Positions 24,505-33,690 of a DNA stretch of 50,419 bases are shown here, piece after piece. Location: positions 1 to 50,419 of the forward strand of contig CANRHB010000012.1 in NCBI GenBank assembly GCA_947630325.1, in the 5' to 3' direction. Position numbers and translations under genes: made by a program. A model generated the notes under the pieces. That model saw nothing but the letters and a program-made list of their open reading frames with translations. It was not told the origin of the DNA and searched no databases. The DNA is from an uncultured Clostridia bacterium (GTDB lineage Bacteria; Bacillota; Clostridia; Christensenellales; Borkfalkiaceae). Each line of letters starts with the position of its first letter. Within the stretch, counting starts at the first letter, position 1.

Positions 24505-25082
24505 TGCTGTTCCGATGCGATTTTTTCCACCGCTTCTTTGATCTCTTCCCACGTTTCGCCGTGATAGCGCACTTCCGCGGCGCGATTTCGACTGCTACTG
24601 TCCGCAAACAAGACGGCATTCACGCCCTGCGCCTGCGCCGAAAGGCAGGTCTCCAAGCTGTCGTCGATGAGCGCCCCATAGCCGCGCTGCAAACACCATG
24701 CGCCCTTTTGCGAAATTCCCGTAACGAGTTCGTCATAAGGAATGCGGTGTTTTCTTAGCCAACCGCGGGAGACTTTTTCGGGGTCGGAGAACCATTCGGT
24801 CGTGCGCGCCGTAAGCACCGTGACCGTGTGCCCCGCTTCTTTGAGGGCAAGAAGCGCCTCCCTTGCCCCCTTGCGCGGCTCGGCCTCGGTAAAGACGGTT
24901 TCGCCGCCCGTATGAACAAATTGAAGGACGTCCGCAAGCTCCCAGTCGAATACGTCGACGATCGCGTGCGCGTCTTTGTTTTTGAGTTTGAAGGGGAGCC
25001 CCATGCGCCTGATATATTCCTGCGCCTGCGTCACCCGATCGACGACCGAAAGAGTATCGTCTAAATCCACCGCTATCTTCAT
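24501..25082 (-). CDS. HAD-superfamily phosphatase, 5'(3')-deoxyribonucleotidase-like
   Basis: 193 residues. HAD motif I is DLDDTLS (Asp6 nucleophile, Asp8 acid), motif II the Thr in VLTARTTEW, motif III a Lys/Arg near VTGISQKGAW, and motif IV LIDDSLE. The pattern resembles NT5C/YorS-type nucleotidases. The gene sits between uvrB (5-nt gap) and uvrA (ATGA overlap), so it is co-translated with excision-repair proteins; it might dephosphorylate nucleotides released during repair, but this is inference. GAGGAAA precedes the ATG at 25082. Confidence 0.8.
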   Translation of the reverse strand: MKIAVDLDDTLSVVDRVTQAQEYIRRMGLPFKLKNKDAHAIVDVFDWELADVLQFVHTGGETVFTEAEPRKGAREALLALKEAGHTVTVLTARTTEWFSDPEKVSRGWLRKHRIPYDELVTGISQKGAWCLQRGYGALIDDSLETCLSAQAQGVNAVLFADSSSRNRAAEVRYHGETWEEIKEAVEKIASEQQ

Positions 25083-25087
25083 TTGCG

Positions 25088-27073
25088 CTATTTCCTCATT
25101 CTCTTTCTCAGTTCGTTGATGGTCTCGCGTATCTCGATCGCCCGCTCGAAGTCGAGGGCGTTGGACGCGACTTTCATGAGCGCCTTGAGTTTTTCGATCT
25201 CCTCGGGAATATCTTTGAGTTTTATGTCTCCCGAAGGCTTTACCTTGCTTGTGATATTGAGAGACGACTTGATCTCCTTGACGATGGTCCTCGGAACAAT
25301 GCCGTGCGCTTCGTTATACGCCTGCTGTTTGGCACGGCGGCGGTTGGTTTCGCCGATGGCGCGCTCCATGCTCCCCGTCATTTCGTCCGCATACATGATG
25401 ACCCGCCCCTCGGCGTTGCGCGCGGCACGGCCGATCGTCTGCACGAGGGAAGTCTCGCTCCGCAAAAAACCCTCTTTGTCGGCGTCCAATATGGCGACGA
25501 GTTTGACCTCGGGAAGGTCGAGCCCCTCGCGCAACAGGTTGATGCCGCACAGGACGTCGAATTCCCCCGAACGCAGACCGTTGACGATGTCGATGCGCTC
25601 GAGCGTGTCGATGTCCGAGTGCATATAACGCACCTTGACGTTGTTCTCTTTCAGATAGTCGGTAAGTGATTCGGCCATGCGCTTGGTAAGCGTTGTGACG
25701 AGCACCCGCCCGCCGCTTTTCACAACGTTGTGAATTTCAGAGAGGAGATCGTCGATCTGCCCCTTGGTGGGCTTGACCGTAACGGGAGGGTCCAAAAGTC
25801 CCGTGGGACGGATCAGCTGTTCGACGACCTGCCCCGCCTGTTCGAGTTCATAGGGCGCGGGGGTCGCCGAAACGCAGATGAGTTGGGGCACCCGCGCGTC
25901 GAATTCTTCAAAAGTTAGCGGGCGGTTGTCGTAAGCGGAGCGCATACGGAACCCATAGTCCACAAGGTTGATCTTGCGGGCGAGGTCGCCGTTGTACATG
26001 GCGCGGATCTGCGGAATGGTCATGTGGCTCTCGTCGATGAACACGAGAAAGTTGGGCGGGAAATAGTCGAGGAGGGTAAAGGAGGGCTGTCCCGGGGAGC
26101 GGCCGTCGAAGTAGCGGGAATAGTTCTCGATGCCCGAACAGTAGCCGATCTCCCGCATCATCTCGAGGTCGTGCTCGGTGCGCTGGCGGAGCCGCTGTGC
26201 CTCCAAAAGTTTGCCCGCGTCCTCAAACGCCTTCACTTCCCCCTGCAAGTCCTCCTCGATCATGGAGAGCGCGGAGGAGAGCCGTTCGCTCCCCACCGCA
26301 TAGTGGCTGGCGGGGAAGATGACGGCGTGCGAAAGGGAGGAGACGACCTTGCCCGTGACAACGTCCTCCTCGCCGATGGCGTCTATCTCGTCGCCGAAAA
26401 ACTCCACACGTATCGCAACTTCGGAGTTGGAGGCGGGGAAAATTTCCACCACGTCCCCCCGCACGCGGAAGGTGGAACGCTTGAAATCCATGTCCCCGCG
26501 GGAATAGTGGATCTCCACGAGGCGGCGCAAAAGTTCGTCCCGCGCCATCTCCTGCCCGGGGCGCAGAGAGACGCCCAAGCGGAAAAATTCTTCGGGCGCG
26601 CCCAAACCGTAAATGCAGGAGACGGAACTGACCACGATGACGTCGTCCCGCTCTCCCAAAGAGCAGGTGGCGGCATTGCGGAGTTTGTCGATCTCGTCGT
26701 TCATCGAAAGATCTTTTTCGATGTAAGTATCGGTGGAGGGAATGTAGCTCTCGGGCTGATAGTAGTCGTAATAGGAGACGAAATACTCCACGCGGTTGTG
26801 GGGGAAGAACTCGCGGAATTCCCCCGCAAGCTGGGCGGCGAGCGTCTTGTTGTGGGCGATGACGAGGGTGGGTCGCCCCACGTTTTTGATGACGTTCGCC
26901 ATCGTGAACGTTTTGCCGCTCCCCGTGACCCCCACGAGCACCTGCGTGCGGACGCCGTCGAGCACCCCTTGGGTAAGTTTTTCGATCGCCTCGGGCTGGT
27001 CCCCCGTGGGCGCAAAGGGAGATACAAGCTGATAGTCGTGATGTTCCGTAATTGTACCCTCCTTTGCAAACAT
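25088..27073 (-). CDS. uvrB: excinuclease ABC subunit B, start codon uncertain
   Basis: UvrB is the damage-verifying helicase-like subunit. Motifs: [12 protein letters not shown], Walker [13 protein letters not shown], the beta-hairpin region [26 protein letters not shown], helicase motif [11 protein letters not shown], and the C-terminal UVR domain ([24 protein letters not shown]). The first ATG (27073) has no Shine-Dalgarno and lies ~5 nt from the predicted transcription start. AAAGGAGGG (27065-27057) lies inside the frame, 4-7 nt before in-frame ATT (27052) and ACG (27049) codons. Starting there gives an N-terminus like other UvrB proteins ([18 protein letters not shown]). I list the ATG frame but think the true start is the rare codon. 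Confidence 0.93.
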   Translation of the reverse strand: MFAKEGTITEHHDYQLVSPFAPTGDQPEAIEKLTQGVLDGVRTQVLVGVTGSGKTFTMANVIKNVGRPTLVIAHNKTLAAQLAGEFREFFPHNRVEYFVSYYDYYQPESYIPSTDTYIEKDLSMNDEIDKLRNAATCSLGERDDVIVVSSVSCIYGLGAPEEFFRLGVSLRPGQEMARDELLRRLVEIHYSRGDMDFKRSTFRVRGDVVEIFPASNSEVAIRVEFFGDEIDAIGEEDVVTGKVVSSLSHAVIFPASHYAVGSERLSSALSMIEEDLQGEVKAFEDAGKLLEAQRLRQRTEHDLEMMREIGYCSGIENYSRYFDGRSPGQPSFTLLDYFPPNFLVFIDESHMTIPQIRAMYNGDLARKINLVDYGFRMRSAYDNRPLTFEEFDARVPQLICVSATPAPYELEQAGQVVEQLIRPTGLLDPPVTVKPTKGQIDDLLSEIHNVVKSGGRVLVTTLTKRMAESLTDYLKENNVKVRYMHSDIDTLERIDIVNGLRSGEFDVLCGINLLREGLDLPEVKLVAILDADKEGFLRSETSLVQTIGRAARNAEGRVIMYADEMTGSMERAIGETNRRRAKQQAYNEAHGIVPRTIVKEIKSSLNITSKVKPSGDIKLKDIPEEIEKLKALMKVASNALDFERAIEIRETINELRKRMRK

Positions 27074-27084
27074 TCGTTTTATAA

Positions 27085-27113
27085 AGAATAGCCCTTTCGG
27101 GCGAAAAAGTCAA
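27085..27113 (-). promoter_or_regulatory. sigma-A promoter of uvrB-HAD-uvrA
   Basis: Minus strand TTGACT (27113-27108), 17 nt, TATTCT (27090-27085). The predicted start near 27078 leaves only a few nt before the first ATG, but a normal ~26-nt leader before the ATT codon at 27052. No LexA/DinR-type GAAC-n4-GTTC box was seen. Confidence 0.55.
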
Positions 27114-27118
27114 GCGTT

Positions 27119-27490
27119 TTAACCGAAGATCGCCCGCAAAAGGACGCCCACCAAAAAGGTGACGACAGCGCCGAGGGCGGCGACGAGAATGCGGAACACG
27201 AGCCCCCGCTTCCGCTGGTAGTCGCGGCGGCGGTAACAAAGTCCCGCCTCCCGCATCTGAATGACGTACATCTTTTCTCCCTTGCGGTCGGACTGGATGA
27301 AATCGAAATAGCCGTCGAGGGAGAGGCTCCGTAGGGCGCGCTCCAAACTCTCCTCGTCGTACTTGCGCTTTGCGGGGAGCGACGCCGTCAGTTCATAGGG
27401 GGAGAGGAGAAAGCGTTCCTTCCCGCCCGAGAGGTCATACACGGCGTTCATCACCTCGTTCTCGCGGCGGTTGAGTCTGTCGCTGATCAT
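27119..27490 (-). CDS. small winged-helix-like protein with C-terminal TM helix (twin 2)
   Basis: 123 residues. The first ~80 residues have a winged-helix-like pattern (RRENEVMNAVYDL, ELTASLPAKRKYDEESLERALRSLSLDGYFDFI, then a YVIQM strand), followed by a basic stretch (CYRRRDYQRKRG) and one TM helix (about 97-118). It overlaps the stop of the next upstream gene in an ATGA and shares its architecture, so the pair is probably an old tandem duplication. A DNA-binding or protein-binding domain tethered to the membrane is suggested. Function unknown. The longer open frame upstream of 27490 is an out-of-frame shadow. Confidence 0.7.
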   Translation of the reverse strand: MISDRLNRRENEVMNAVYDLSGGKERFLLSPYELTASLPAKRKYDEESLERALRSLSLDGYFDFIQSDRKGEKMYVIQMREAGLCYRRRDYQRKRGLVFRILVAALGAVVTFLVGVLLRAIFG

Positions 27491-27861
27491 ATTCCCCTCA
27501 TCAAAAACAGGAGAAGCATGACAAGCAGCCCGCCGATAAGTGCGCCCGAAAAGCCGCCGAGCATGGCGAGGAAAAATCCGTCCGCGCGGCGGCGCACTCC
27601 CTCGCGGCGCTGTTCTTTGAGCATTTGGAAGTACAGCCTCCCCTCGGGAAGGGGGCGGAGGCAGTAGATCCCCTCCTCCGCATATTTGATTTCGATATAA
27701 CGGCGCTCTTCGAGGCGGGAAAGGGCGCGTTTTACGTCCTCCTTCGTCGCCCCCAAGGAGAGGCAGGAGAGAAGTTCCCCCTCTTCGGCGATCTTGAAGC
27801 CGCCCTCGCCGCACAGCGTATTGATTTTTTCGAGCAATGCGCTCGCCCGTTCGTCCAACAT
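27487..27861 (-). CDS. small winged-helix-like protein with C-terminal TM helix (twin 1)
   Basis: 124 residues. The N-terminal part has a winged-helix-like pattern (ELLSCLSLGATKEDVKRALSRLEERRYIEIKYAEEGIYCLRPLPEG), then LYFQMLKEQRREGVRRRADG and a TM helix at about 96-120 (FFLAMLGGFSGALIGGLLVMLLLFL). GGAGA precedes the ATG at 27861. It starts a two-gene unit with its twin (27119-27490), coupled by ATGA. It lies between glnS and uvrB in the same direction. No function is recognised. Confidence 0.7.
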   Translation of the reverse strand: MLDERASALLEKINTLCGEGGFKIAEEGELLSCLSLGATKEDVKRALSRLEERRYIEIKYAEEGIYCLRPLPEGRLYFQMLKEQRREGVRRRADGFFLAMLGGFSGALIGGLLVMLLLFLMRGI

Positions 27862-27921
27862 ACTTTCTCCGCAAACAGTATTGCCTTTTTGAGGAGACGC
27901 TATGCGAACGGGCAGGCGGCG

Positions 27922-29547
27922 TTATTTGTTGAAGTTATCTTTGAGGGAGACGATCTCGGAGAGAACGAGTTTCCCTCCCTCGGTGCATTTTTTGTAATAC
28001 CCCGTGCGCATGAGCTGGAACGCCGTCCCCTCCTCCGCCTCGGCGAGATAGGGCTCCGCCTTGCCGTAAAGGATGTGTTCGCTGTTCTCGTTCATGCGCT
28101 CCGAGAAGTCCTGTCCCGCATAGTCCGCGTCGCGCAGAAGGTGTTCATAGCGGCGCACTTCCGCGTCCTTGCAGGTGCGCGCGTCCACCCAATGGATGAC
28201 CCCCTTCGCCTTGACGCCGCTCGTATCCGAGCCGCTCCGCGAATCGGGAAGATAGGTCGCCTTGACTTCGACGACATTCCCCTCTTCGTCTGTTACCGCC
28301 TCGTCGCAACGCACGATGTAGGCATTTTTGAGGCGCACATAGCCGCCGATCTTGCCGCGGTAGTACTTGGGGGGAGGGTTGAGGGAGAAGTCGCTCCGCT
28401 CGATGTAGAGTTCGCCCGAGAAGGGCACTTTGCGCGTGCCCGCGTTGCCGTCCGTCTGGTTGATCTCGAAGTCCACCTCTTCGCTTCCCGTATAGTTGGT
28501 GACGGTAAGTTTGATGGGGTCGAGTACCGCCATCGCGCGGGGGGCGTGAACGTTGAGATAGTCCCGCACCACCGCCTCGAAGTAGGAAATTTCGCACTCC
28601 GAATTGGCCTTTGCAACGCCGATGCGGGAGCAGAAGTCCTTGATCGCCTCGGCGGGAATGCCGCGGTTGCGGAGCCCCGCGAGGGTGGGCATTCTCGGAT
28701 CGTCCCAGCCGTGCACCGAGCCGTCCTCCACGAGCTTTTTGAGATAACGTTTGCTCATGACGAGGTTGGTGACGTTGAGGCGGGCGAATTCGATCTGGCG
28801 GGGTTTGGGAGAGAAGCCCAAATTGATCCCCACCCAATCGTACAGCGGGCGGTGATCTTCGAATTCAAGGGTGCAGAGGGAATGGGTGACCCCCTGCAGA
28901 TAGTCGCAGATGGGATGGGCATAGTCGTACATCGGGTAGATGCACCACTTGTCCCCCGTTCTGTGGTGGGTGGCGTGGAGAATACGGTAGATGACGGGGT
29001 CGCGCAGATTGACGTTGGGCGAGGCCATATCGATCTTGGCGCGGAGGCACTTTTCGCCGTCCGCGTACTTGCCCGCCTTCATCTCGCGGAAGAGTGTTAA
29101 GTTCTCCTCAACACTTCTGTTCCGGTAAGGGCTCTCCTGCCCGGGCTCGGTAAGGGTGCCGCGGGTGTTTTTGATCTCCTCGGCGGAGAGGTCGCACACG
29201 AACGCCTTGCCGTCCGTGATGAGTTTTTCGGCAAATTGGTAGATGGTATCGAAAAAGTCGGAGGCGTAACACTCGCGCGCCCACCCGTACCCGAGGAAAT
29301 GAATGTCCCGCTTGATCGCGTCCACATACTCCGTCTTTTCCTTGCTCGGGTTGGTATCGTCGAAAAAGAGGTTACACTTGCCGCCGTATTTTTCGGCCGT
29401 GCCGAAGTTGACGAACATGCTCTTTGCGTGCCCGATGTGCAAATATCCGTTGGGCTCGGGGGGAAAACGGGTCTGGATGCTCGTAATTTTTCCCGATTTG
29501 AGGTCGTCCTCGACGATCTGTTGAATAAAGTTTTCAGCTTCAGCCAT
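27922..29547 (-). CDS. glnS: glutaminyl-tRNA synthetase
   Basis: 541 residues. Class I synthetase charging tRNA-Gln directly. The HIGH motif is PPEPNGYLHIGHAKS and the KMSKS counterpart is VMSKR in NLVMSKRYLKKLV. The Gln-specific catalytic core (FFDDTNPSKEKTEYVDAIKRDI) and the C-terminal anticodon-binding beta-barrels (LNVHAPRAMAVLDPIKLTVTNY ... FSLNPPPKYYRGKIGGYVRLKNAY) are complete. GlnS is found in only part of the Clostridia, others using GatCAB; neither GatCAB nor GluRS is in this window. The start at 29547 is set by AAGGAGA; the extra nine codons upstream cover that site. Confidence 0.95.
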   Translation of the reverse strand: MAEAENFIQQIVEDDLKSGKITSIQTRFPPEPNGYLHIGHAKSMFVNFGTAEKYGGKCNLFFDDTNPSKEKTEYVDAIKRDIHFLGYGWARECYASDFFDTIYQFAEKLITDGKAFVCDLSAEEIKNTRGTLTEPGQESPYRNRSVEENLTLFREMKAGKYADGEKCLRAKIDMASPNVNLRDPVIYRILHATHHRTGDKWCIYPMYDYAHPICDYLQGVTHSLCTLEFEDHRPLYDWVGINLGFSPKPRQIEFARLNVTNLVMSKRYLKKLVEDGSVHGWDDPRMPTLAGLRNRGIPAEAIKDFCSRIGVAKANSECEISYFEAVVRDYLNVHAPRAMAVLDPIKLTVTNYTGSEEVDFEINQTDGNAGTRKVPFSGELYIERSDFSLNPPPKYYRGKIGGYVRLKNAYIVRCDEAVTDEEGNVVEVKATYLPDSRSGSDTSGVKAKGVIHWVDARTCKDAEVRRYEHLLRDADYAGQDFSERMNENSEHILYGKAEPYLAEAEEGTAFQLMRTGYYKKCTEGGKLVLSEIVSLKDNFNK

Positions 29548-29799
29548 GATGGTTCTCCTTATTTCTCCCGCCATTATAGCACATTCAAGAAAAAAACGGT
29601 ACTGTTTGAGAGGGGAGATGAGAAAAAAATAAATATTGAGAACATTCAGAAGCCGCTCTCGCCGCCCCTACCCTCCCACGGAGGGGGTAAGCGAGAACGT
29701 CCAACGGAACCCCCTCCCACGGAGGGGGTTCTGTTTGCCCCTCCGTGGGAATGGCGTTTTGTTTCGTTTCCCCTCCCCGCCATTTTAAGCGGTTTTTTC
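29548..29799. repeat. CRICH hairpins between glnS and PAP2
   Basis: Within this divergent gap, 29666-29752 holds three CRICH units (CCCTCCCACGGAGGGGG near 29672-29688 and 29706-29728, and a shorter CCCCTCCGTGGGAATGG). No gene fits here. Confidence 0.75.
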
Positions 29800-29828
29800 T
29801 TGCCATTTGCAAAAAAGCGTGCTATAAT
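29800..29828 (+). promoter_or_regulatory. sigma-A promoter of the PAP2 gene, placed for a near-leaderless mRNA
   Basis: TTGCCA (29800-29805), 17 nt, TATAAT (29823-29828) with TGC before it. The -10 box overlaps an ATG at 29827, and the next in-frame ATG at 29839 is 10 nt beyond it, so the leader would be about 3-4 nt. Confidence 0.7.
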
Positions 29829-29838
29829 GATAGCCGTT

Positions 29839-30684
29839 ATGGAAGCGGCGATATTACAATTTTTCGAAGGGATCCGCTGTTCCTTCCTCGATGTGTTCTT
29901 CGGGGTCTTTTCGGTGCTCGGAGAGGCGATGATCGTGGGCGGGGTCGCCATCCTCGTCTTTTGGCTTGCGCCCAAGCGCGCGGGCGAACAGATCATCATG
30001 ACCGCCCTCACCTCCTTCCCCATCAACTCCTTTATGAAATTCATGATCGCGCGGCCTCGCCCCTTTGTGGCGGGGGTGGTGGAATACCGCGAGCCCCCCT
30101 TCCTCGCCGACGAGCTCGACCTGTACGCCTCTTTCCCGAGCGGACACACCCAATCTTCGGGGAGCTTTGCCTTTGCGACGGCGAGTACAATTAAAAAAAT
30201 TCTTGCGTGGGTGGTGGCGGGAGCGCTCATCCTCCTTGTGATGCTTGCCCGCATGTACTTCGGCGCGCACTACCCCACCGATGTTTTAGCGGGGCTCTGC
30301 TTCGGGCTCCTCATCGCCCTTTTTTGGACGGCGATCTTCCGCTATGCCTACTCCTACCGCTACCTCATTCTCCTCTGCCTCGCGGCGGTGGCGGTGATCC
30401 CCTGCTTCTTCCCCAATGTGGCGCACGACTACATTCAGGCGACGGGGCTTCTGACGGGCGCGGCGCTTGCCCTTGCGGCGGCGCACTTCAGCCTGCCCGA
30501 GCACACCTGTCCCTTCCCGCGCAGACTTTGGCGAATTCCCGTTGGCGCGGCGGTCGTGGGCGTGGTGTTCGTCTTTTGCCTGCTCTTCCCCGAGGGGGAG
30601 GCGTTCTCCCTCCTCAAATGGTTCCTCGTGGCGTTCACGGCGGGCTTCCCTGCGCCCTTCGTGTTCTCTCTTCTCAAAATATAG
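29839..30684 (+). CDS. PAP2-family membrane phosphatase
   Basis: 281 residues with about eight TM segments. The three phosphatase signatures are present: KFMIARPRP, PSGHTQSSGSF, and RMYFGAHYPTDVLAG, giving the catalytic His pair. Substrates of this family include undecaprenyl pyrophosphate and phosphatidic acid; undecaprenyl recycling is a fair guess. The start at 29839 is chosen because the promoter -10 box ends at 29828, excluding the ATG at 29827. There is no Shine-Dalgarno. The glycyl-tRNA synthetase gene follows with its own promoter. Confidence 0.85.
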   Translation: MEAAILQFFEGIRCSFLDVFFGVFSVLGEAMIVGGVAILVFWLAPKRAGEQIIMTALTSFPINSFMKFMIARPRPFVAGVVEYREPPFLADELDLYASFPSGHTQSSGSFAFATASTIKKILAWVVAGALILLVMLARMYFGAHYPTDVLAGLCFGLLIALFWTAIFRYAYSYRYLILLCLAAVAVIPCFFPNVAHDYIQATGLLTGAALALAAAHFSLPEHTCPFPRRLWRIPVGAAVVGVVFVFCLLFPEGEAFSLLKWFLVAFTAGFPAPFVFSLLKI

Positions 30685-30697
30685 CCCCTTCAAACGC

Positions 30698-30726
30698 TTG
30701 ACGGTGGCCTTCAAAAATGATACCAT
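30698..30726 (+). promoter_or_regulatory. probable promoter of glycyl-tRNA synthetase
   Basis: TTGACG (30698-30703), 17 nt, TACCAT (30721-30726) preceded by TGA (extended -10). The leader is about 37 nt, too short for a T-box. Confidence 0.5.
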
Positions 30727-30769
30727 ATTACGGAAATTACGATAAATTTAGAATAAAAGGAGCAATTCT

Positions 30770-32146
30770 ATGGCAAACAGCGGCGTGACGATGGACAAAT
30801 TGGTGGCGCTGTGCAAAAACCGCGGCATCATCTTCCCCGGGAGCGAAATTTACGGCGGAATGGGCAACACGTGGGACTATGGTCCCGTGGGCGTGGAGAT
30901 CAAGAACAACATCAAGCGGGCGTGGTGGAAACGCTTTGTGCAGGAGAGCGAAAACTCCTTCGGCGTGGACGCCGCCATTTTGATGAACTCCCGCGTTTGG
31001 GAGGCCAGCGGACACACCACCTCCTTCTCCGACCCCAAGATGGACTGCAAGTCCTGCAAGACCCGTCATAGAGCGGACAACCTCATCGAGGCGCACAGTA
31101 AGGGCGCGGTAAACCCCGACCTCATGTCCAACGAGGAAATGGAACAGTACATTCAGGAGCACCATGTGTGCTGTCCCGTGTGCGGCAATTTTAATTGGAC
31201 GAACATCCGCACCTTCAACCTCATGTTCGAGACCTCGCGCGGGGTGACCGACGAGAGCCAGAACAAAATTTATCTCCGCCCCGAAACGGCGCAGGGAGAA
31301 TTCGTCAACTTCGGCAACGTGCAACGCTCGGTGCGCGCGAAAGTCCCCTTCGGCATCGCGCAGATCGGCAAGGCCTTCCGCAACGAGATCACCCCCGGCA
31401 ACTTCATCTTCCGCACCATCGAGTTCGAACAGATGGAGCACCAATGGTTCTGCAAGGAGGGCACGGACGGGGAGTACTATGAAGAATTCAAGCAGAAGGC
31501 CTTTCAATTCCTCGTCGATCTCGGGTTCGATCCCGAACATCTCCGCTTCCACGATCACGACAAACTCGCCCACTATGCAAAGCAGGCGTGCGACATCCAA
31601 TATCTCTATCCCATGGGCTGGCAGGAACTCAACGGCATCCACAACCGCACCGATTACGACCTTTCCCGCCACCAGGAATACTCGGGGAAATCCCTCCTCT
31701 ATGTCGATCCTTTCGACGGAAGCAAGTTTATCCCCTATGTCATCGAATACTCCATCGGCGCAGACCGCCTCATGCTGGCGGTGCTCTCCGAGGCGTATGA
31801 AGAGCAGACGCTCGAGGGCGGCGATGTGCGAAACGTTCTGCATTTCCACCCCGCGATCGCGGCATACAAGGCGGCCGTCCTGCCCTTGCAGAAAAACCTT
31901 GCGCCCAAGGCAAAGGAAATTCTCGCAAAACTCAAAAAGCAGTTCTCCGTCACCTATGACGAGGCGGGCTCCATCGGCAAACGCTACCGCAGACAGGACG
32001 AGATCGGGACCCCCTATTGCATCACCATCGACTTCGACACCTTGGAGGACGGCACCGTGACGGTGCGCGACCGCGACAGCATGGAGCAGATCCGCCTGCC
32101 TGCCGAAGAACTTACGACCTTCCTTGCCGAAAAGTGCGCCTTCTAA
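30770..32146 (+). CDS. glyQS: glycyl-tRNA synthetase, alpha2 type
   Basis: 458 residues. Class II synthetase of the single-chain dimeric kind. Recognised from [26 protein letters not shown], the cysteine pair CKSC, motif 2 ([25 protein letters not shown]), a motif 3 like [12 protein letters not shown], and the C-terminal anticodon domain ([16 protein letters not shown] ... [15 protein letters not shown]). Strong AGGAG lies 8 nt before the ATG. No T-box leader is seen. Ended by a hairpin at 32153-32199. Confidence 0.95.
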   Translation: MANSGVTMDKLVALCKNRGIIFPGSEIYGGMGNTWDYGPVGVEIKNNIKRAWWKRFVQESENSFGVDAAILMNSRVWEASGHTTSFSDPKMDCKSCKTRHRADNLIEAHSKGAVNPDLMSNEEMEQYIQEHHVCCPVCGNFNWTNIRTFNLMFETSRGVTDESQNKIYLRPETAQGEFVNFGNVQRSVRAKVPFGIAQIGKAFRNEITPGNFIFRTIEFEQMEHQWFCKEGTDGEYYEEFKQKAFQFLVDLGFDPEHLRFHDHDKLAHYAKQACDIQYLYPMGWQELNGIHNRTDYDLSRHQEYSGKSLLYVDPFDGSKFIPYVIEYSIGADRLMLAVLSEAYEEQTLEGGDVRNVLHFHPAIAAYKAAVLPLQKNLAPKAKEILAKLKKQFSVTYDEAGSIGKRYRRQDEIGTPYCITIDFDTLEDGTVTVRDRDSMEQIRLPAEELTTFLAEKCAF

Positions 32147-32152
32147 CATCCG

Positions 32153-32199
32153 CCGCCCGCCGCTTGAAAGCGCGCGGGCGGTTTTCAAGCGGCGGGCGG
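32153..32199 (+). terminator. 17-bp hairpin after glycyl-tRNA synthetase
   Basis: Perfect stem 32153-32169 with 32183-32199, 13-nt loop that can itself pair partly with the left arm. No T-run follows, so termination efficiency is uncertain. Confidence 0.55.
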
Positions 32200-32243
32200 T
32201 ATAAGAGCGCGCAAAAAATGTCATAAAAATATATGATATTTTC

Positions 32244-32272
32244 TTGACAAAGCGCACTCAACACTTTATAAT
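32244..32272 (+). promoter_or_regulatory. consensus sigma-A promoter of the glycosyltransferase
   Basis: TTGACA (32244-32249), 17 nt, TATAAT (32267-32272), full consensus. Confidence 0.85.
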
Positions 32273-32291
32273 ACAAAAATAAGGAGAGGAT

Positions 32292-33632
32292 ATGAGCGTT
32301 CTTGTTCGCAACATCCTGCTCGTCTATGGGGTACTTTCCCTGTTGGCGGTGCTCTTATATCTGCCGAAGATCCTCGGGTTCCGGTACGGGTTCAAAAAGC
32401 CCCAATATAAGCGCGCACAGGAAAAGCGGAAGATCTCCGTCATCGTCCCCGCACGGGGAGAGAGCGAGATCATCGGCGACCTCTTTGCCTCCCTCAAACA
32501 GCAGACCTACGACCATGCCTTTTTTGACGTGAACGTGATCGTGAAGGACGCCGACGACCCCACCGTGGAACTTGCCAAAGAGTTCGGCGCGCGGGTGTTC
32601 GTCGTCTCCGAGCAGCACTGCAAGGGGGACGCCCTCGACGGGTATTTCAAGGCACTCTCCAAGGAAGAGCTCACTTCTTACGCGGCGTTTGCCATTGTGG
32701 ACGCCGACGCGGTGCTCGCGCCCGATTACCTCTTCGAACTCAACAACGCCCTCGAGCACGATTACGACATCTACCTTACCCGCAAATTCGCCAAAAATTA
32801 TTTGGGCGAGAAGAAGGACCGCTCCCTCTTTTCCAACTGCTCCACCTTGACGTGGCCGATGATCGACGATCTCGGGAACTTATACCGTATGCAGAAGGAC
32901 ATCCCCCTCAACCTCTGCGGACAGGGCATGATGCTCCGCCGCAAGGTGATTGAGGAGATCGGCGGCTGGCCCTACCGCACCCTCACCGAGGACTATGAAC
33001 TCAAATTGGACAGCTTGCTCCGCGGGTTCAAGTCGATGTTCTACCCCTATGCCATCATCTACACGGAGGAGGCGCTCGGCCACAGGGAGAACTATACCCG
33101 CCGCGTGCGCTGGCTCACGGGATATTCTCAGTGCGATAAAAAGTACAAGTCGGAGATAAAACGCCGCGCAAAGGAGCGCGGGAAGATGACGAACGGCGAG
33201 AAAGAGTACTTCTTCGGCGTCGTGCCCCTTCTGATGTTTGCCGTCACCACCATCGTCACCATGCTCTCGGGGGTGGGGCTTGCGATCTTTTACGCGCTCC
33301 ACCGCGACATCAACTGGTTTTATGCAAGCTGGCTGCTCCTCTTTATGCCCTTCTGGGTCATGTACACCATGCTCTTCATTTTCAGCGTGCTTGCGATGTA
33401 CTCCGACCGCGACGCCTTCCGCGTGCTCTCGGGCTGGGAGAAATTCGGGATGCTCCTCTTCAACCCCTTCTATCTCCTCGAGTATATTCCCCTCTTCCTC
33501 TCGAGCCGCGTATATGTGCACAAGAACAGGACGCCCGCGTGGAAACAGACGGAGCGCATCCGCTATGAAAGCGAAAACGTGGCCGAACGCGCCGCGGAGA
33601 GCAGAAAGGACGAACAGCGGAAAGCTAATTAA
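32292..33632 (+). CDS. membrane family-2 glycosyltransferase
   Basis: 446 residues. An N-terminal TM helix (about 5-27) is followed by a GT-A domain: VIVPARGESEIIGDLFASLKQQTY, the metal-binding DADAVLAPDYL, GQGMMLRRKVIEEIGGWP, the catalytic Asp in TEDYELKLDSLLRG, and RRVRWLTGYSQ in the place of the QxxRW motif. Three to four C-terminal TM helices (about 315-415) follow. This is the layout of processive synthases such as NodC and hyaluronan synthase, so a cell-surface polysaccharide is a likely product. Strong AAGGAGAGG before the ATG. Monocistronic, with its own promoter and terminator. Confidence 0.87.
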   Translation: MSVLVRNILLVYGVLSLLAVLLYLPKILGFRYGFKKPQYKRAQEKRKISVIVPARGESEIIGDLFASLKQQTYDHAFFDVNVIVKDADDPTVELAKEFGARVFVVSEQHCKGDALDGYFKALSKEELTSYAAFAIVDADAVLAPDYLFELNNALEHDYDIYLTRKFAKNYLGEKKDRSLFSNCSTLTWPMIDDLGNLYRMQKDIPLNLCGQGMMLRRKVIEEIGGWPYRTLTEDYELKLDSLLRGFKSMFYPYAIIYTEEALGHRENYTRRVRWLTGYSQCDKKYKSEIKRRAKERGKMTNGEKEYFFGVVPLLMFAVTTIVTMLSGVGLAIFYALHRDINWFYASWLLLFMPFWVMYTMLFIFSVLAMYSDRDAFRVLSGWEKFGMLLFNPFYLLEYIPLFLSSRVYVHKNRTPAWKQTERIRYESENVAERAAESRKDEQRKAN

Positions 33633-33650
33633 AGCAAATATATAAGCGGT

Positions 33651-33683
33651 GCCCTGCGCTTTAAGCGCAGGGCCCGTTTTTTT
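33651..33683 (+). terminator. intrinsic terminator of the glycosyltransferase
   Basis: 10-bp stem GCCCTGCGCT/AGCGCAGGGC (33651-33660, 33664-33673), 3-nt loop, CCG then T7. It also faces the end of the convergent acyltransferase. Confidence 0.9.
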
Positions 33684-33690
33684 ATACCCG

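Noticed and set aside
30685-30769. T-box riboswitch upstream of glycyl-tRNA synthetase
   Set aside because: Leader of about 37 nt is too short and lacks an AGGGTGG-type antiterminator; the same motif is also missing upstream of alaS and cysS.
30737-32257. 506-codon minus-strand open frame over the glycyl-tRNA synthetase gene
   Set aside because: Shadow of a clear synthetase gene on the plus strand that has its own promoter and AGGAG site.
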